DNA from: JBOGED01 sp050743625 | GTDB lineage: Bacteria > Actinomycetota > Nitriliruptoria > Euzebyales > Egibacteraceae | Length of the DNA stretch: 56,357 bases | Direction: 5' to 3' | Assembly (NCBI GenBank): GCA_050743625.1 | Contig: JBOGED010000109.1 | Span: 1 to 56,357 of the forward strand | Made by a program: the position numbers and the translations under genes | Notes under the pieces: generated by a model | What the model was told of the DNA's origin: nothing | Databases searched by the model: none | Seen by the model: only the letters and a program-made list of their open reading frames with translations | Shown: positions 1 to 8,632 of the stretch, in pieces | Layout: every line of letters begins with the position of its first letter | Position numbering within the stretch: the stretch's first letter is position 1

Positions 1-72
1 CGGTGGATCCAGATCCAGGCGTAGGCGACCGACGCGCCGGGCTGGCCCATAGGGGTCCCAGTCTCCGCGCAT
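1..72 (-). CDS. Possible start of an unknown gene, cut by the left window edge
   Basis: An ATG at 72 opens a frame of 24 codons that runs off the window. GAGACGG lies just upstream and could serve as a weak ribosome binding site. The peptide begins MRGDWDPYGP and is rich in Arg and Leu; I recognise nothing in it. Its strand matches the conjugation operon, so it could be a further gene of that element. It is too short to judge. Confidence 0.25.
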   Translation of the reverse strand, partial: MRGDWDPYGPARRVGRLRLDLDPP

Positions 73-109
73 CGCCGTCTCGATGTTGCCCGCTGCCCGC
101 GCGTGTCTG

Positions 110-131
110 TTTTGCGCGTACGCGCGCAAAA
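110..131. repeat. 22-bp palindrome with 9-bp arms
   Basis: TTTTGCGCG at 110-118 is matched exactly by its reverse complement CGCGCAAAA at 123-131, with a TACG spacer. It lies about 40 bp beyond the stop of the GNAT gene and just upstream (minus-strand sense) of the possible partial gene at 1-72. It could be an operator or a terminator stem. No T-tract is obvious. Confidence 0.4.
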
Positions 132-171
132 GCAACGCTTGACTCAAGACCCTAAATTGGTGGCATTGGAG

Positions 172-714
172 TTAGTCCGGTATACCGGACTCAACCTGCA
201 CAGTACGGCGAAGTGCCGCCGAAAGATCGAGCAGGCGTTCATGTTCGGTGATGTGTGCCCTTGGCTGCGGGAAGGTCGCGGTCACGCCGGTCGGCATGAA
301 ACCCATCCGCTCATAGAGCCGAACCGCGGGTGTGTTCGCATCCCCGACGTCCAGGCGCAGTGATTGATAGCCGGCACCACGCGCCCACTGGGCGACGCTG
401 CTGATAAGCGCGACCCCTGCGCCGATGCCACGAGCTTCTGGTGCGACCCACATCCCGTACAGGCCCGCGTCACCCTCCTGCTGGTGGTGAGGTGCTCCGG
501 CCGCGAGCCCCACGTCGGCGCCAGCGCGGTACGCGACGAAGGTAGCGGCGCCCGATCGTTCGAGCCGCCGACGCCACTCGCCGGGCGTCATAGCCGCCTC
601 TTCAGCAGCGGTAGTCCAGAACGCGTCCGGTGAGTCCCGAAGCGCGCGCATCCGAATGGCGCACACGCGCTCCCAGGCGTCGGGACCCATCCGCTCGACG
701 ATCAACATCTCCAT
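172..714 (-). CDS. GNAT-family N-acetyltransferase
   Basis: This 180-residue protein has the expected length and layout of a single-domain GNAT enzyme, which transfers the acetyl group of acetyl-CoA to an amine. The acetyl-CoA loop is visible as VAPEARGIGAG near residue 90, preceded by a beta strand (AGLYGMW) and followed by the helix and strand pair LRLDVGDANTPAVRLYERMGF, split here only for reading, which is the usual family C-terminal half. The substrate cannot be predicted. It lies downstream of the conjugation operon on the same strand but behind a strong hairpin (732-771), so it is probably a separate transcript and perhaps flanking DNA rather than part of the transfer machinery. Confidence 0.85.
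   Translation of the reverse strand: MEMLIVERMGPDAWERVCAIRMRALRDSPDAFWTTAAEEAAMTPGEWRRRLERSGAATFVAYRAGADVGLAAGAPHHQQEGDAGLYGMWVAPEARGIGAGVALISSVAQWARGAGYQSLRLDVGDANTPAVRLYERMGFMPTGVTATFPQPRAHITEHERLLDLSAALRRTVQVESGIPD
174..191. repeat. 18-bp perfect palindrome over a stop codon
   Basis: AGTCCGGTATACCGGACT is a perfect palindrome with no spacer. It begins inside the TAA stop codon of the GNAT gene (172-174) and covers its last codons. A spacerless dyad of this kind suits a dimeric DNA-binding protein or a recombination site better than a terminator, but nothing identifies the binder. Confidence 0.4.
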
Positions 715-731
715 ACCGTTCTACGCGCCCC

Positions 732-771
732 AACTCCGATTTGGGGGAGCATGCGCCCCCAAATCGGAGTT
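732..771. terminator. Strong hairpin at the end of the conjugation operon
   Basis: Two perfectly complementary 16-base arms (732-747 and 756-771) surround an 8-base loop AGCATGCG. The hairpin sits between the stop of the lytic transglycosylase gene (811) and the start of the GNAT gene (714), both minus strand, which is where the transfer operon would end. There is no U-tract on either side, so termination would be of the actinobacterial U-less kind. The arm sequence resembles the end of the MITE-like element at 12945-13122 (12 of the first 16 bases), so a mobile-element origin is also possible. Confidence 0.55.
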
Positions 772-810
772 CGGTCAGATGCCAGCCCAAGGTCCGTCAG
801 CGGCGCGCGC

Positions 811-1938
811 TCAAGCTGGGGTGTCGTAGCCGATGTGGATGTGGCGTTGGTGGAAGCGGTCGGTGAAGTGGCCTGGGGAGGGGATCCGCCAGGGGCTGCC
901 TACTTCGCTTGGGCGCAGGGGGCCCTGGAGCGAGGCGAGCCACTGGACGACCGCGAGTGCGCCGGGGTTGTTCGCGCCGACGATCGCGCCGTCGACAGGG
1001 GAGATGTCCACCGCCCGGTACATCGCGTGGTTGCTGACGTTGCAGGGGGCGGCGTTGCCTCCACCCACGCAGAGGCTGTGGCCCGTGGCGAGGACGACGA
1101 TGTTGTAGGCATGTGCCTGCGCGATCGCTTCGAGCAACGCGATCACCCGTGGATCCATGCGGGGATCGACCAGGTCGGCCGCGGCGCGCGCGGGCATGGT
1201 GACACGGGGATTGCCGAGAAGCGCGGCGGGGTTGCCGGTGACTCCCGCGATGGTGATCGGGATCCCGTTGGCGGCGGCTGAGCCGTACTGGGCGGCCTTC
1301 GCGAGCACCATGTCGACGTACTCCCAGTCATGGTTGTAATGCCAGATCGCCTGGCGTAACGTCGCGGGGTTGCCGGCGCCGCTCGCGTACAGGTAGTTGG
1401 CCGCGCCGGCGATGGCATCGGCGGGGCTCCAGACATTGGCCACGCCGTCGCCGTCCGCGTCGATGCCGTACGCCGCCCAGGTGGCTGGCATGAACTGCAT
1501 CGGCCCTTGCGCGCCAACCGAGGAGATCATTGTCGGGTGTGAGCCGTGGCGGGTCTCGACCCAGCCGATCGCGGCCAGCACGGTCCACGAGAGCCCGGGG
1601 CTCCAGCGCTCCGCGGACGCCATATAGAGCTGGAGGTACTCGACGGGTATCTCTCCGAGGGCGAGCGCCGTCGGCTGGGCGACTCCTCCGTTGCCAGCGA
1701 GCTGCGAGATCGCGCGCATCACCCCGGTCGAGGCCGCGACGAACGTCGCAAAGCCGCCCACCGCGACCGCCCCGCCAATCAGCAGCGCCCGGCGTGTGAG
1801 GCGAGCGCTGTCGCCGTCGGGCTCGCCTCTCGGGGAGGGCGGGCGCGGGGTCGGCGTGCTGACATTGCCATCGGGGGCGACGTCGTCATCGGGGATGACC
1901 TCGACATCGATGACAAGCTCAGGGGGATAGATGGACAT
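811..1938 (-). CDS. Membrane-anchored lytic transglycosylase of the conjugation system (VirB1-like)
   Basis: The 375-residue protein has an acidic, Pro-rich cytoplasmic start (1-45), one membrane segment (about 50-72) and an SLT/MltB-type domain (about 100-225). The catalytic Glu lies in IGWVETRHGS and the family signature in GAQGPMQFMPATW, followed by a calcium-site-like DADGDGVAN. The last 130 residues hold a second region ending FHQRHIHIG, whose paired His residues recall D,D-carboxypeptidase/M15-like folds; that assignment is weaker. Such enzymes open the peptidoglycan so that a type IV secretion channel can pass. It is the last gene of the transfer operon, starting 3 bp after the VirB8-like gene. 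Confidence 0.85.
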   Translation of the reverse strand: MSIYPPELVIDVEVIPDDDVAPDGNVSTPTPRPPSPRGEPDGDSARLTRRALLIGGAVAVGGFATFVAASTGVMRAISQLAGNGGVAQPTALALGEIPVEYLQLYMASAERWSPGLSWTVLAAIGWVETRHGSHPTMISSVGAQGPMQFMPATWAAYGIDADGDGVANVWSPADAIAGAANYLYASGAGNPATLRQAIWHYNHDWEYVDMVLAKAAQYGSAAANGIPITIAGVTGNPAALLGNPRVTMPARAAADLVDPRMDPRVIALLEAIAQAHAYNIVVLATGHSLCVGGGNAAPCNVSNHAMYRAVDISPVDGAIVGANNPGALAVVQWLASLQGPLRPSEVGSPWRIPSPGHFTDRFHQRHIHIGYDTPA

Positions 1939-1941
1939 GCG

Positions 1942-2544
1942 TCAGGCCACCAGGTCCACGACCCGCCAGCCGCTATCGAGTGGTGCGACCACGATCTGGT
2001 AGGACGGTCGCCGCGCGTGCGTCCCCTGGGTGCTTGACACCGTCTGGAACACGACGATCGTGAAGACCACCCGGTCCCGCGAGATCGTCTGGGGATAGGA
2101 GAACTCCAGCCGTCCCTCCGCGATCTCCCGGATGGCACTGCGCTCCTGCTCCAGGGCGGCCACGCCGGAGTCCGACGAGAAGGCGGTCGCCAGATCGGCG
2201 CTCATGAGGTCACTCATCCGGGCGATCCGCGCGGGTGGCGGCTCGTCCCAGCGGCGCGTGGCGTACTCGACGGCGAAGCGTTCCGCGACCGCCTGGGCGG
2301 CGGCGATGTCGCCCTCCGAGAGGATGGTGGCCGCCCCGTCGGCCTGTTGACCCTCGACCACGACGAGGTCGCGGGCAACATCCTGCGCCGTGGGAGGCAA
2401 TGGCTTAGGGGTAGCGGCGGCTCCCGGCGGGGGAGGAGGAGCCAGCCGGAACGAGAACGCGCCGAGGCCGACGAGGGTCACCGCTACCCCGACGAACACC
2501 AGCTTGCGCTGGCTGAGCGTGAGCCGATCCAGCCAGCGGTTCAT
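1942..2544 (-). CDS. VirB8/TcpC-like bitopic channel protein
   Basis: A 200-residue protein with a short cytoplasmic start, one membrane segment near residues 14-33, a Pro-rich linker and a C-terminal periplasm-side domain of about 130 residues ending in alternating beta strands (VVFTIVVFQTV and YQIVVAPLDSGWRVVDL). This plan, small bitopic protein with an NTF2-like domain, is that of VirB8 and the C-terminal domain of TcpC. Sequence identity to a named family is not evident by eye, so the call rests on architecture and position between the VirB6-like gene and the lytic transglycosylase. Its start overlaps the VirB6-like stop by four bases, indicating coupling. Confidence 0.65.
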   Translation of the reverse strand: MNRWLDRLTLSQRKLVFVGVAVTLVGLGAFSFRLAPPPPPGAAATPKPLPPTAQDVARDLVVVEGQQADGAATILSEGDIAAAQAVAERFAVEYATRRWDEPPPARIARMSDLMSADLATAFSSDSGVAALEQERSAIREIAEGRLEFSYPQTISRDRVVFTIVVFQTVSSTQGTHARRPSYQIVVAPLDSGWRVVDLVA

Positions 2545-4526
2545 GGCTCGTCTCGTGCCCGCTCAGCCTGCATCCGCTCGGCGGGAGTGGGGCGGCGCCG
2601 GTTTCGTTGCGGCTCGACGATGCGCTGCTGCTCGTCACGGTGATAGGGCACGTGAAGGTCGCGACGGGAGGGTTCGGAGGCGCGGGAGCCTGGCTCTGGC
2701 CGTTGGTGGGCAGCGTTGCCGTTTGCGCGCCCATCGCCGGCAGGCGCCGTCTCACTCCCGCCGGGCCACATGCTGACACCCGGAACTGACCTGCCGGACG
2801 AGACCCCGGGCCGCGTCGGCGGGCTCGAGGCACCCCCGGAGCCCGGGTCACCGGCGCTTTCACCGGTCGGGGTCGCAGGTCCCCCCGTCAGGGGGCGGCG
2901 TCCACCGGATCCTGGCAGCGAGCGACCGCCGCCGCCGGGGTCCACAGGGCCACCGCCTCCGCCGGGGCCACCGCCTCCGCCGGGACCGCCGCCGCCGGGG
3001 CTGGTAGGGCCGCTCGGAGTCGCTGGCGGAGGACGCTTACGAGGCGAGGTGAGGAAGGAGACGCTCTTCGCCATGACCGCTTGGCGGCCGATCGCGTAGG
3101 CGAAGCTCAGGCCGAGAGCCGTCCGCAGGGTTGCCGCGCGCTCGCGCAGATCTACACCAGGCAACGGGGGAGCGGTGGGGGCAGCGAGGGCGAGGAGGCC
3201 GAGGAAGGGCTTGCGATACAGCAAGGCGGCTACTCCCAGCAGCACGTGGAGGATCACCGCGGTGTACCAGCCGCCGGCGCTGTCGGCCGCGGTCATGATG
3301 CTGCCGGACACGACGAGCAGGATCGCGAGCAGGATGGACAGCCCGATCCGCTTGATCACCATGCCAATCGAGAGCTGGCCCCAGCGGATGGCGATCACCC
3401 GCCCGATACCGGGGTGGATGCCAAGCGCGAGGAACACGGGCGCGACGAGGAACGCGAGCAGGAGACCGATCTGGGCGAGCAGCACTCCCGAGGCGATCAC
3501 CCCGAGGACGATGCCTCCGACGAGCACCGCGACGAGCGCCATCCCCGCGATCATCCCCCGCTCGTAGTTGCGCTTGCCGGTGAACCATTCGAACGCGTCG
3601 CCCTCGTCGCGGAGATCCTCGGCCAGGGCTCGATACTGCTCCGCTTTCGCTTCCACGAGCGCGTCCGGCGTCGCCCTGCCCTGCCCGACAGACACGAGGT
3701 CGTCACGAGTGACCGTCTTCGCGTCGAGAAGCCTTCGAAGGTAAGGCTCTTCGAGGTCGCCGTCGCCGAACTCCATCACCACGTAGGGCTTGACGACGTA
3801 GAGGTACCAGAGCCGGTCCGTCACCTCCGCGAGGTGCGCGGTACCAGTCAGGCACTTTCCTTGACCTTGCTGGCACAGCCCAGGATCGACCGCCGCCACC
3901 GCGCTGAGCGCGGAGTGGGAGACCTTCGCCGTGAACGTGTTCACCGCGGTCGCGATCGACGAGGGCTGAGTGAAGAAGAAGATGCCGGTGGCGATCGCGG
4001 CCAGCATCCACACCCAGCCCTGGGCGAGTGTGCTGATCTCCCGGCGCACGATTCCACGCCACGCGCCCCAGATACCCGCCATGATGATGGTCGGGATGAT
4101 GAGCGGCTGCCAGACCGAGATCGACAGCGCGCCGACGATCCCGTCGATCACGCCGCTCAGCGGTGCGAACAGGTCCACAGTGAACGCCCAGGTCATCAGC
4201 GCGACGAGTACCCTCGCGATCCAGGTGACCAGCGACCACAGATAGGCCGCCCATTGCCCTTGAACCTGATGCTCAAGATCCGTCAGGCCGAGGTGAGAGC
4301 TGAGTCCGTAGGGACCAGTCCCGTACGTACCCAGCCAGGTGCTCTCCGCTTGGCCCTCGAGCCCTATCAGCTCATCGACGCCTGATCCCACGACCACGGG
4401 GCGCGGCGCCTCGATCGGGTTTCCGAACGGGAGCGGGACCTGGCCGCGAGCAGGACCCGCGAGCACGATGATCGACAGTGCTGCCATGACCAGCGCTGTC
4501 GATCCAAACCGCTGACGGACACTCAC
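2541..4526 (-). CDS. VirB6/TrbL-like polytopic channel protein with Gly/Pro-rich tail
   Basis: This 661-residue protein starts with a signal-like hydrophobic segment ending PARGQ, then has about seven membrane segments (around residues 95-120, 135-160, 170-190, 325-345, 350-370, 395-415 and 420-445) with a large external loop between the third and fourth. That is the layout of VirB6/TrbL inner-membrane components of type IV secretion channels. From about residue 500 the protein becomes an extended Gly/Pro tail built of GGGGPG units, then a long Arg/Pro-rich disordered end. The order VirB4 then VirB6-like then VirB8-like supports the role. The GTG start at 4526 lies 16 bp after the VirB4 stop. 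Confidence 0.8.
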   Translation of the reverse strand: MSVRQRFGSTALVMAALSIIVLAGPARGQVPLPFGNPIEAPRPVVVGSGVDELIGLEGQAESTWLGTYGTGPYGLSSHLGLTDLEHQVQGQWAAYLWSLVTWIARVLVALMTWAFTVDLFAPLSGVIDGIVGALSISVWQPLIIPTIIMAGIWGAWRGIVRREISTLAQGWVWMLAAIATGIFFFTQPSSIATAVNTFTAKVSHSALSAVAAVDPGLCQQGQGKCLTGTAHLAEVTDRLWYLYVVKPYVVMEFGDGDLEEPYLRRLLDAKTVTRDDLVSVGQGRATPDALVEAKAEQYRALAEDLRDEGDAFEWFTGKRNYERGMIAGMALVAVLVGGIVLGVIASGVLLAQIGLLLAFLVAPVFLALGIHPGIGRVIAIRWGQLSIGMVIKRIGLSILLAILLVVSGSIMTAADSAGGWYTAVILHVLLGVAALLYRKPFLGLLALAAPTAPPLPGVDLRERAATLRTALGLSFAYAIGRQAVMAKSVSFLTSPRKRPPPATPSGPTSPGGGGPGGGGGPGGGGGPVDPGGGGRSLPGSGGRRPLTGGPATPTGESAGDPGSGGASSPPTRPGVSSGRSVPGVSMWPGGSETAPAGDGRANGNAAHQRPEPGSRASEPSRRDLHVPYHRDEQQRIVEPQRNRRRPTPAERMQAERARDEP

Positions 4527-4542
4527 CTACCAACCTTCATGC

Positions 4543-6936
4543 TCATCGTGTCCACTCCAGCTCGCGTGTCCCCGAGTGGTCTAGTGGCTTCGGCGTGGAG
4601 TCGAACGCGCTCAGGAGCTCGGCGCTGACCAGATCGATCGCGACGGTGCCGACCCTGCCGTCCAGGTCGGCGAAGATGCACTCGCCGTTGCGCAGGGAGC
4701 GAACCTCCGCCACGTGCGCCGCGTTGTCTTCCACACCGAGCAGGCCCAGTACGGCCGCAGCCTCGGTGTCATCCGTCGACCGGAAGGCAAACTTCGCGGA
4801 CACACAGTTGCGCACCTTCTCCGAGAGGAAGTCGTCGGCGTTCTGCGAGACGAGCATGACGACGGTGTTGTGACGCCTCCCCATCCGGGCCAAGCTTTCG
4901 ATCAGCTGCCGGCCCTGGGATGTCGCCGTCAGCACCCATGCCTCGTCGACGATGATCGCCTTGGGTTGGTTCGGGTCCCGACGCTGTGCGAGCCGCTTGA
5001 TGAAATCGGTGATGAGGAACATCACCGCAACCGACAGCCGCTCTGGCCAGCCTTGGTCTCGGCGGTTCCGGCCGGGCTCGGGTAGCGACAGACCCGCCAC
5101 CTGGATCACGGTGAGCTGCTCGTCAGGAACCATAGGCGCGTGGACGTGAGGCGCGAAGCACAGCCGGGCGAGGGGATGCGCGGCCACCGCCTGGAGCATC
5201 GCGCCGATGTCGCGGGCCTCGGCGTCGGGATGCTGGGCGAGCTGGTCCACGACCTTGCGCAGGCTGGGAGCCGGCTCGCCGGCAACCGCCTGGCATACCG
5301 TGAGGAGCGCGCCTTCGCGGATGAAGCCGGCGTCGGGGGGAAGCAGGAGACGGAGTGTCTCGGTCGCCAACGACGCGGCTTGCTCGGGGTTCTCCGCGAG
5401 GGTGAATGGGTCGAGCAGCCCCGCATCTCCGCTGGACACCTCCAGGAGCCGCGTCTTGCCGAGCCCCGGCAGCCCAGTAAGCGCCGCGGTGTCTCCCTTC
5501 GGATCGATCACGTGAACCCACGCGCCCCGGAGCGCGAGCTGATATGCGAGCAGGTCAGCGAGCACGGTCTTCCCGCCGCCGGGCTCTCCCGTAATCGTGA
5601 TCGCGGTCGGCCGGTCGTATTGCGCCGCGCGCAAAGGATCGAAGTGGACGGCGGCCCGCGTCGCTCCCGTCGTCTGTGCGATGTAGGGACCGGTATGGTC
5701 GCCGAGGTCGCTGGTGGCGACGAACATCCCACCCGCAACCGTGAGGACGTGCTGCTTCTGCTCGTAGGCCTTGACGCGCACGCGATCGCCGGGCATCCCC
5801 TCCATGAACAGGCTCAGCTGGTCACCGGTTGGCCAGACGCAGTCGATGCCCAGGTCGCGGTACTGCTCGATCAGCTGCTCGGCTCGTGCGGAAAGCTCGT
5901 CTGGGCTGTTACCCGTGACGACAAGCCGGGGCCAGACGTAGACCAACGGCTCTCGATTCTTCTTGAGCTGGTGGTCCAACGCGCGGGCGCCTTCGAGCTG
6001 CTCGGACAGCACCAGCGGCACTTCGGCGCCGGTCTCGGCGATGTGGCGCTCCTGGTCATATGCCTCGGCGAGCTTGCGGCCGACGTCGGCGGCGGCGCGG
6101 CGTGCGGAGAGCAGCCTCATCCGCATGGATACCTCGACCGGGAAGTCGAGCATCGTGAAGTGGTAGAGCCATTCCCCCCCTGGGAACGGCAGCTGGTCCG
6201 GGAAGCGGGCGAGCGCGAGGAACGCGAGCCAGCGACTCCCGTGAAGCTGGTCGAGGCGGAGCATCCGGTGCCCGTTGACTACGAGACCTTCCGCGAGTGC
6301 CTCGAGCTCACCCGCGCCCCACCGTCGTTTGCCCGCGGCGGACGCTGGCGGCTCGGGTAGCCCTCTGTGGAGGCATCGCTGGATGAGCCAGCGCACCTCG
6401 TCGCTCGTGGCGTGGCGCGCCCGCAGGTCCCCGACACTGAGAACCCGGCGGATGCTGTCGGCGCGGCGGTGCCAGTCGGCGATCTCACGATCCCGGACGG
6501 ACAGGTCTTCGATCCCCGCCGCCTGCTCGGCACGGCGAACCCAGGGCGCGCGCATGCTGCCTTGGCGACGCCCGAGCTGTACGCCCAGATAGACCTGCTT
6601 GCGTGTCAGGTCCTCTTCCGCGAGATGAGCCTGGAGCATCCCCAAGTAGTCGGCCCAGCCAGGGGAGGGGCGGGTGACCGAACGGTCAAGGCTGTCGGCC
6701 CACTCGGCGATCCGCTCCTCGCGGGGAACGACGAGAAGATGACAGTCCGCATCCCGCAGCCCCGCGATCGCGTTCGCGATGCCTTGGGCGAGCGCGATCC
6801 GGCGGCCCTCCCCGAGAAACTCGTAGCTGATGGTCGGCAAGGCGAAGTAGGCCCAGCTCGTGGTCTCCGACAGGAGGATCTTGTCGTCGAGGTACCTCAA
6901 CGGCAGCCGGGTCCGGCTTGTTCTGTGAGAGATCAA
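4543..6936 (-). CDS. virB4: VirB4/TraC-family conjugation ATPase
   Basis: A 797-residue ATPase that powers the type IV secretion channel. Walker A reads GEPGGGKT near residue 450 and Walker B AIIVDEAWVL near 655, followed by the family LVSQNADDFLSE segment. The N-terminal RLPLRYLDDKILL start is typical of actinobacterial conjugation VirB4 proteins. I place the start at a TTG (6936) that overlaps the TGA stop of the TcpE-like gene (TTGA) and has GAGG five bases upstream; a GTG at 6954 is the alternative. The open frame continues upstream across the TcpE-like gene, and that extension is out of character and spurious. Confidence 0.9.
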   Translation of the reverse strand: MISHRTSRTRLPLRYLDDKILLSETTSWAYFALPTISYEFLGEGRRIALAQGIANAIAGLRDADCHLLVVPREERIAEWADSLDRSVTRPSPGWADYLGMLQAHLAEEDLTRKQVYLGVQLGRRQGSMRAPWVRRAEQAAGIEDLSVRDREIADWHRRADSIRRVLSVGDLRARHATSDEVRWLIQRCLHRGLPEPPASAAGKRRWGAGELEALAEGLVVNGHRMLRLDQLHGSRWLAFLALARFPDQLPFPGGEWLYHFTMLDFPVEVSMRMRLLSARRAAADVGRKLAEAYDQERHIAETGAEVPLVLSEQLEGARALDHQLKKNREPLVYVWPRLVVTGNSPDELSARAEQLIEQYRDLGIDCVWPTGDQLSLFMEGMPGDRVRVKAYEQKQHVLTVAGGMFVATSDLGDHTGPYIAQTTGATRAAVHFDPLRAAQYDRPTAITITGEPGGGKTVLADLLAYQLALRGAWVHVIDPKGDTAALTGLPGLGKTRLLEVSSGDAGLLDPFTLAENPEQAASLATETLRLLLPPDAGFIREGALLTVCQAVAGEPAPSLRKVVDQLAQHPDAEARDIGAMLQAVAAHPLARLCFAPHVHAPMVPDEQLTVIQVAGLSLPEPGRNRRDQGWPERLSVAVMFLITDFIKRLAQRRDPNQPKAIIVDEAWVLTATSQGRQLIESLARMGRRHNTVVMLVSQNADDFLSEKVRNCVSAKFAFRSTDDTEAAAVLGLLGVEDNAAHVAEVRSLRNGECIFADLDGRVGTVAIDLVSAELLSAFDSTPKPLDHSGTRELEWTR

Positions 6937-7307
6937 CGGGACCTCGGTGTCCACACGTTGCCGAAGAACCGCACGTGCTCCGACTCGCGTCGCTCGGTCA
7001 GTCGGTGGAGCTGGCGTGGCTCTAGCACATAGCGGACCTGCGACGTCACCAGCTCGTGCGGTCGTTTCTCCTCGATCAGCGGGCGTCCTGACGCCCACGC
7101 CGCGAACCCTGGCGGGAGGAGGAACAACCAGCCGGTGTTCGCCTGGGCGGGAACTCCAAACGCCTGGAGAAGCCATGCCCACAACGCGAGCGTGGACCCG
7201 AACACCGCGGTCTGGGTGATCGAGATCGGCATGGGCAGTACCCAGTCATACAGCTTGTAGAGACGCCGTTCGATCTTCCAGATGGACGTATAGGTAGGCA
7301 GGTACAT
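6933..7307 (-). CDS. TcpE-like conjugation membrane protein
   Basis: A 124-residue protein that opens MYLPTYTSIWKIERRLYKLY, the Tyr/Lys-rich beginning characteristic of TcpE-family proteins, followed by two membrane segments (about 32-52 and 60-75) and a short basic tail. TcpE proteins are inner-membrane parts of Gram-positive conjugation channels placed next to VirB4. A longer frame exists upstream, but it runs through the TcpD-like gene and loses homology, so the ATG at 7307 is chosen. Four bases overlap the VirB4 start. Confidence 0.8.
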   Translation of the reverse strand: MYLPTYTSIWKIERRLYKLYDWVLPMPISITQTAVFGSTLALWAWLLQAFGVPAQANTGWLFLLPPGFAAWASGRPLIEEKRPHELVTSQVRYVLEPRQLHRLTERRESEHVRFFGNVWTPRSR

Positions 7308-7377
7308 TGCAGCGACCGAACCTTGTCGTATTAGGCAGGTGCTTAGGGCAGGTGCGTTCTTCCGATGTCCAGCCCCA

Positions 7378-7632
7378 TCAATCGACCGCGAAGTCGCTGT
7401 CGATGTCCGTGCTGCTGTCGCCGGGGAGCAGGTCTGCGATGTCCTCGGCCCAGGCTCGGATGAAGCCGGGGAAGTAGAGCAGGACCGCGACGAGGGTGGC
7501 GAGGAGCACGAGCTGGAAGAAACGCGTGATCTGAACCTTCGCGAGCATGAAGATACCCAGAACCGCGACCAGCACAAAGAACAGCGGGCCGAAGAACTCA
7601 CGAATGCCGTTAGCGAGCGCGGTGGTGTCCAT
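7378..7632 (-). CDS. Small two-span membrane protein (TcpD-like)
   Basis: An 84-residue protein with two hydrophobic segments (about 14-34 and 38-55) separated by a short basic hinge (KVQITRF) and ending in an acidic tail rich in Asp and Ser. The size, topology and position between TcpC and TcpE match TcpD-type proteins or a VirB2/VirB3-like subunit. Sequence alone does not separate these. It starts 4 bp after the TcpC-like stop. Confidence 0.65.
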   Translation of the reverse strand: MDTTALANGIREFFGPLFFVLVAVLGIFMLAKVQITRFFQLVLLATLVAVLLYFPGFIRAWAEDIADLLPGDSSTDIDSDFAVD

Positions 7633-7636
7633 TTGA

Positions 7637-8632
7637 CTACTTCTCCTGGTTTCGTTGTGAAGTGGCGGCTGGGTGCGCGCCGAGCTGTTCGATATACCAG
7701 CGGCCGTCTTGGCCTTGGGCCATGGTCACCTGGTAGGTCTGTGTAAACGTCGATTGGGTCACAGGGTCGGCCCAGCGCACCTCGGCGGTCACGTCACGAC
7801 GATCACCGCCCTCCGGCACCGACAGCCGTAGGCTCTCAAAGCGAACCGTGCCGCCCAGGGTCCCTACGTCGACCCCCGGAGCGAGCAGGTACTTGAGTTC
7901 GCCCTGCCCGCCACCGGCATACCCGCGGAAGAATGCCGTGAGCGGCTCACGCAGCGCGTCCGCCAGCTCGCTGTCGGAGGCCTGGATACGAGGATGCGGC
8001 GCGGCGGCCTCGCCAGGCGCGGGCACGAGCGCGGGAATATCGGTGACGGCGAAGCGTCCCCGCCCGTCCGTGTACACCGGCACGGAGAGGTGGACCCAGC
8101 GCGGCGCGCTGACGCCCGTCACCTCGGCGGCGACGGTCACGACGGCCGACCTCTCCGAGATGATGGTGGTCCGCACGGGGAGGATCAGCACGGCAACCTG
8201 CTTTCCGTTTCCTCCCCAACCCAGCTGTTGGTCGGCGCCGTCCGGCACGTATGCCGCGAGTCGTTCAGCTCTGGTTCGTGGATCGCTTGAATCCCACTCC
8301 AGGTAGACGCTTGCGAAGCGCACGGCGAAGGCCTCGGCGGCCTGAACCGGGAAGGCCGGTTCCGAGGCCGAGGGTTGAGGGGCCGGAGCGGTCGTCGAAG
8401 GGACCGGAGACAACAAGGCCCGGGCTCCGAGCAGGACCAGCAGTCCCAAGACCGCCCACAACGCCATGCGTGCCAGCCATACGATCCAACGACCGCCACG
8501 CCCGTGGTGCCGCGCCTGGCCGACCCCAGCGCCGACCCGCCCTCGCAAACTGGGCTTGGAAGGCGCGGGTTCGTCGATCCACCGGTCAGCGACGTCTGGC
8601 GGTGGAGGCTTCAGACGAGCGTTCCCCGTCAT
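7637..8632 (-). CDS. tcpC: TcpC-family conjugation protein
   Basis: A 331-residue bitopic protein: basic Pro-rich cytoplasmic start (1-45), one membrane segment (about 50-70), a Pro/Ser linker, then two successive mixed alpha/beta domains (about 90-205 and 215-320). The tandem NTF2-like arrangement is that of TcpC from Clostridium perfringens pCW3 and Tn916 Orf13. The C-terminal domain ends with the recognisable TQTYQVTMAQGQDGRWYIEQL. TcpC is a bitopic channel component that recruits other channel proteins. Its ATG overlaps the LysM gene stop (TAATG), so translation is coupled. Confidence 0.85.
   Translation of the reverse strand: MTGNARLKPPPPDVADRWIDEPAPSKPSLRGRVGAGVGQARHHGRGGRWIVWLARMALWAVLGLLVLLGARALLSPVPSTTAPAPQPSASEPAFPVQAAEAFAVRFASVYLEWDSSDPRTRAERLAAYVPDGADQQLGWGGNGKQVAVLILPVRTTIISERSAVVTVAAEVTGVSAPRWVHLSVPVYTDGRGRFAVTDIPALVPAPGEAAAPHPRIQASDSELADALREPLTAFFRGYAGGGQGELKYLLAPGVDVGTLGGTVRFESLRLSVPEGGDRRDVTAEVRWADPVTQSTFTQTYQVTMAQGQDGRWYIEQLGAHPAATSQRNQEK

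Noticed and set aside
3081..4385. Long plus-strand open frame of 434 codons
   Set aside because: It is the complement of the VirB6-like gene; composition (His, Asp, Arg, Gln-rich) is typical of an antisense frame in high-GC coding DNA.
6937..7182. N-terminal extension of VirB4 to 7182
   Set aside because: It overlaps the well-supported TcpE-like gene in another frame and is Arg/Pro-rich shadow sequence; a coupled TTG start with GAGG explains the family N-terminus.
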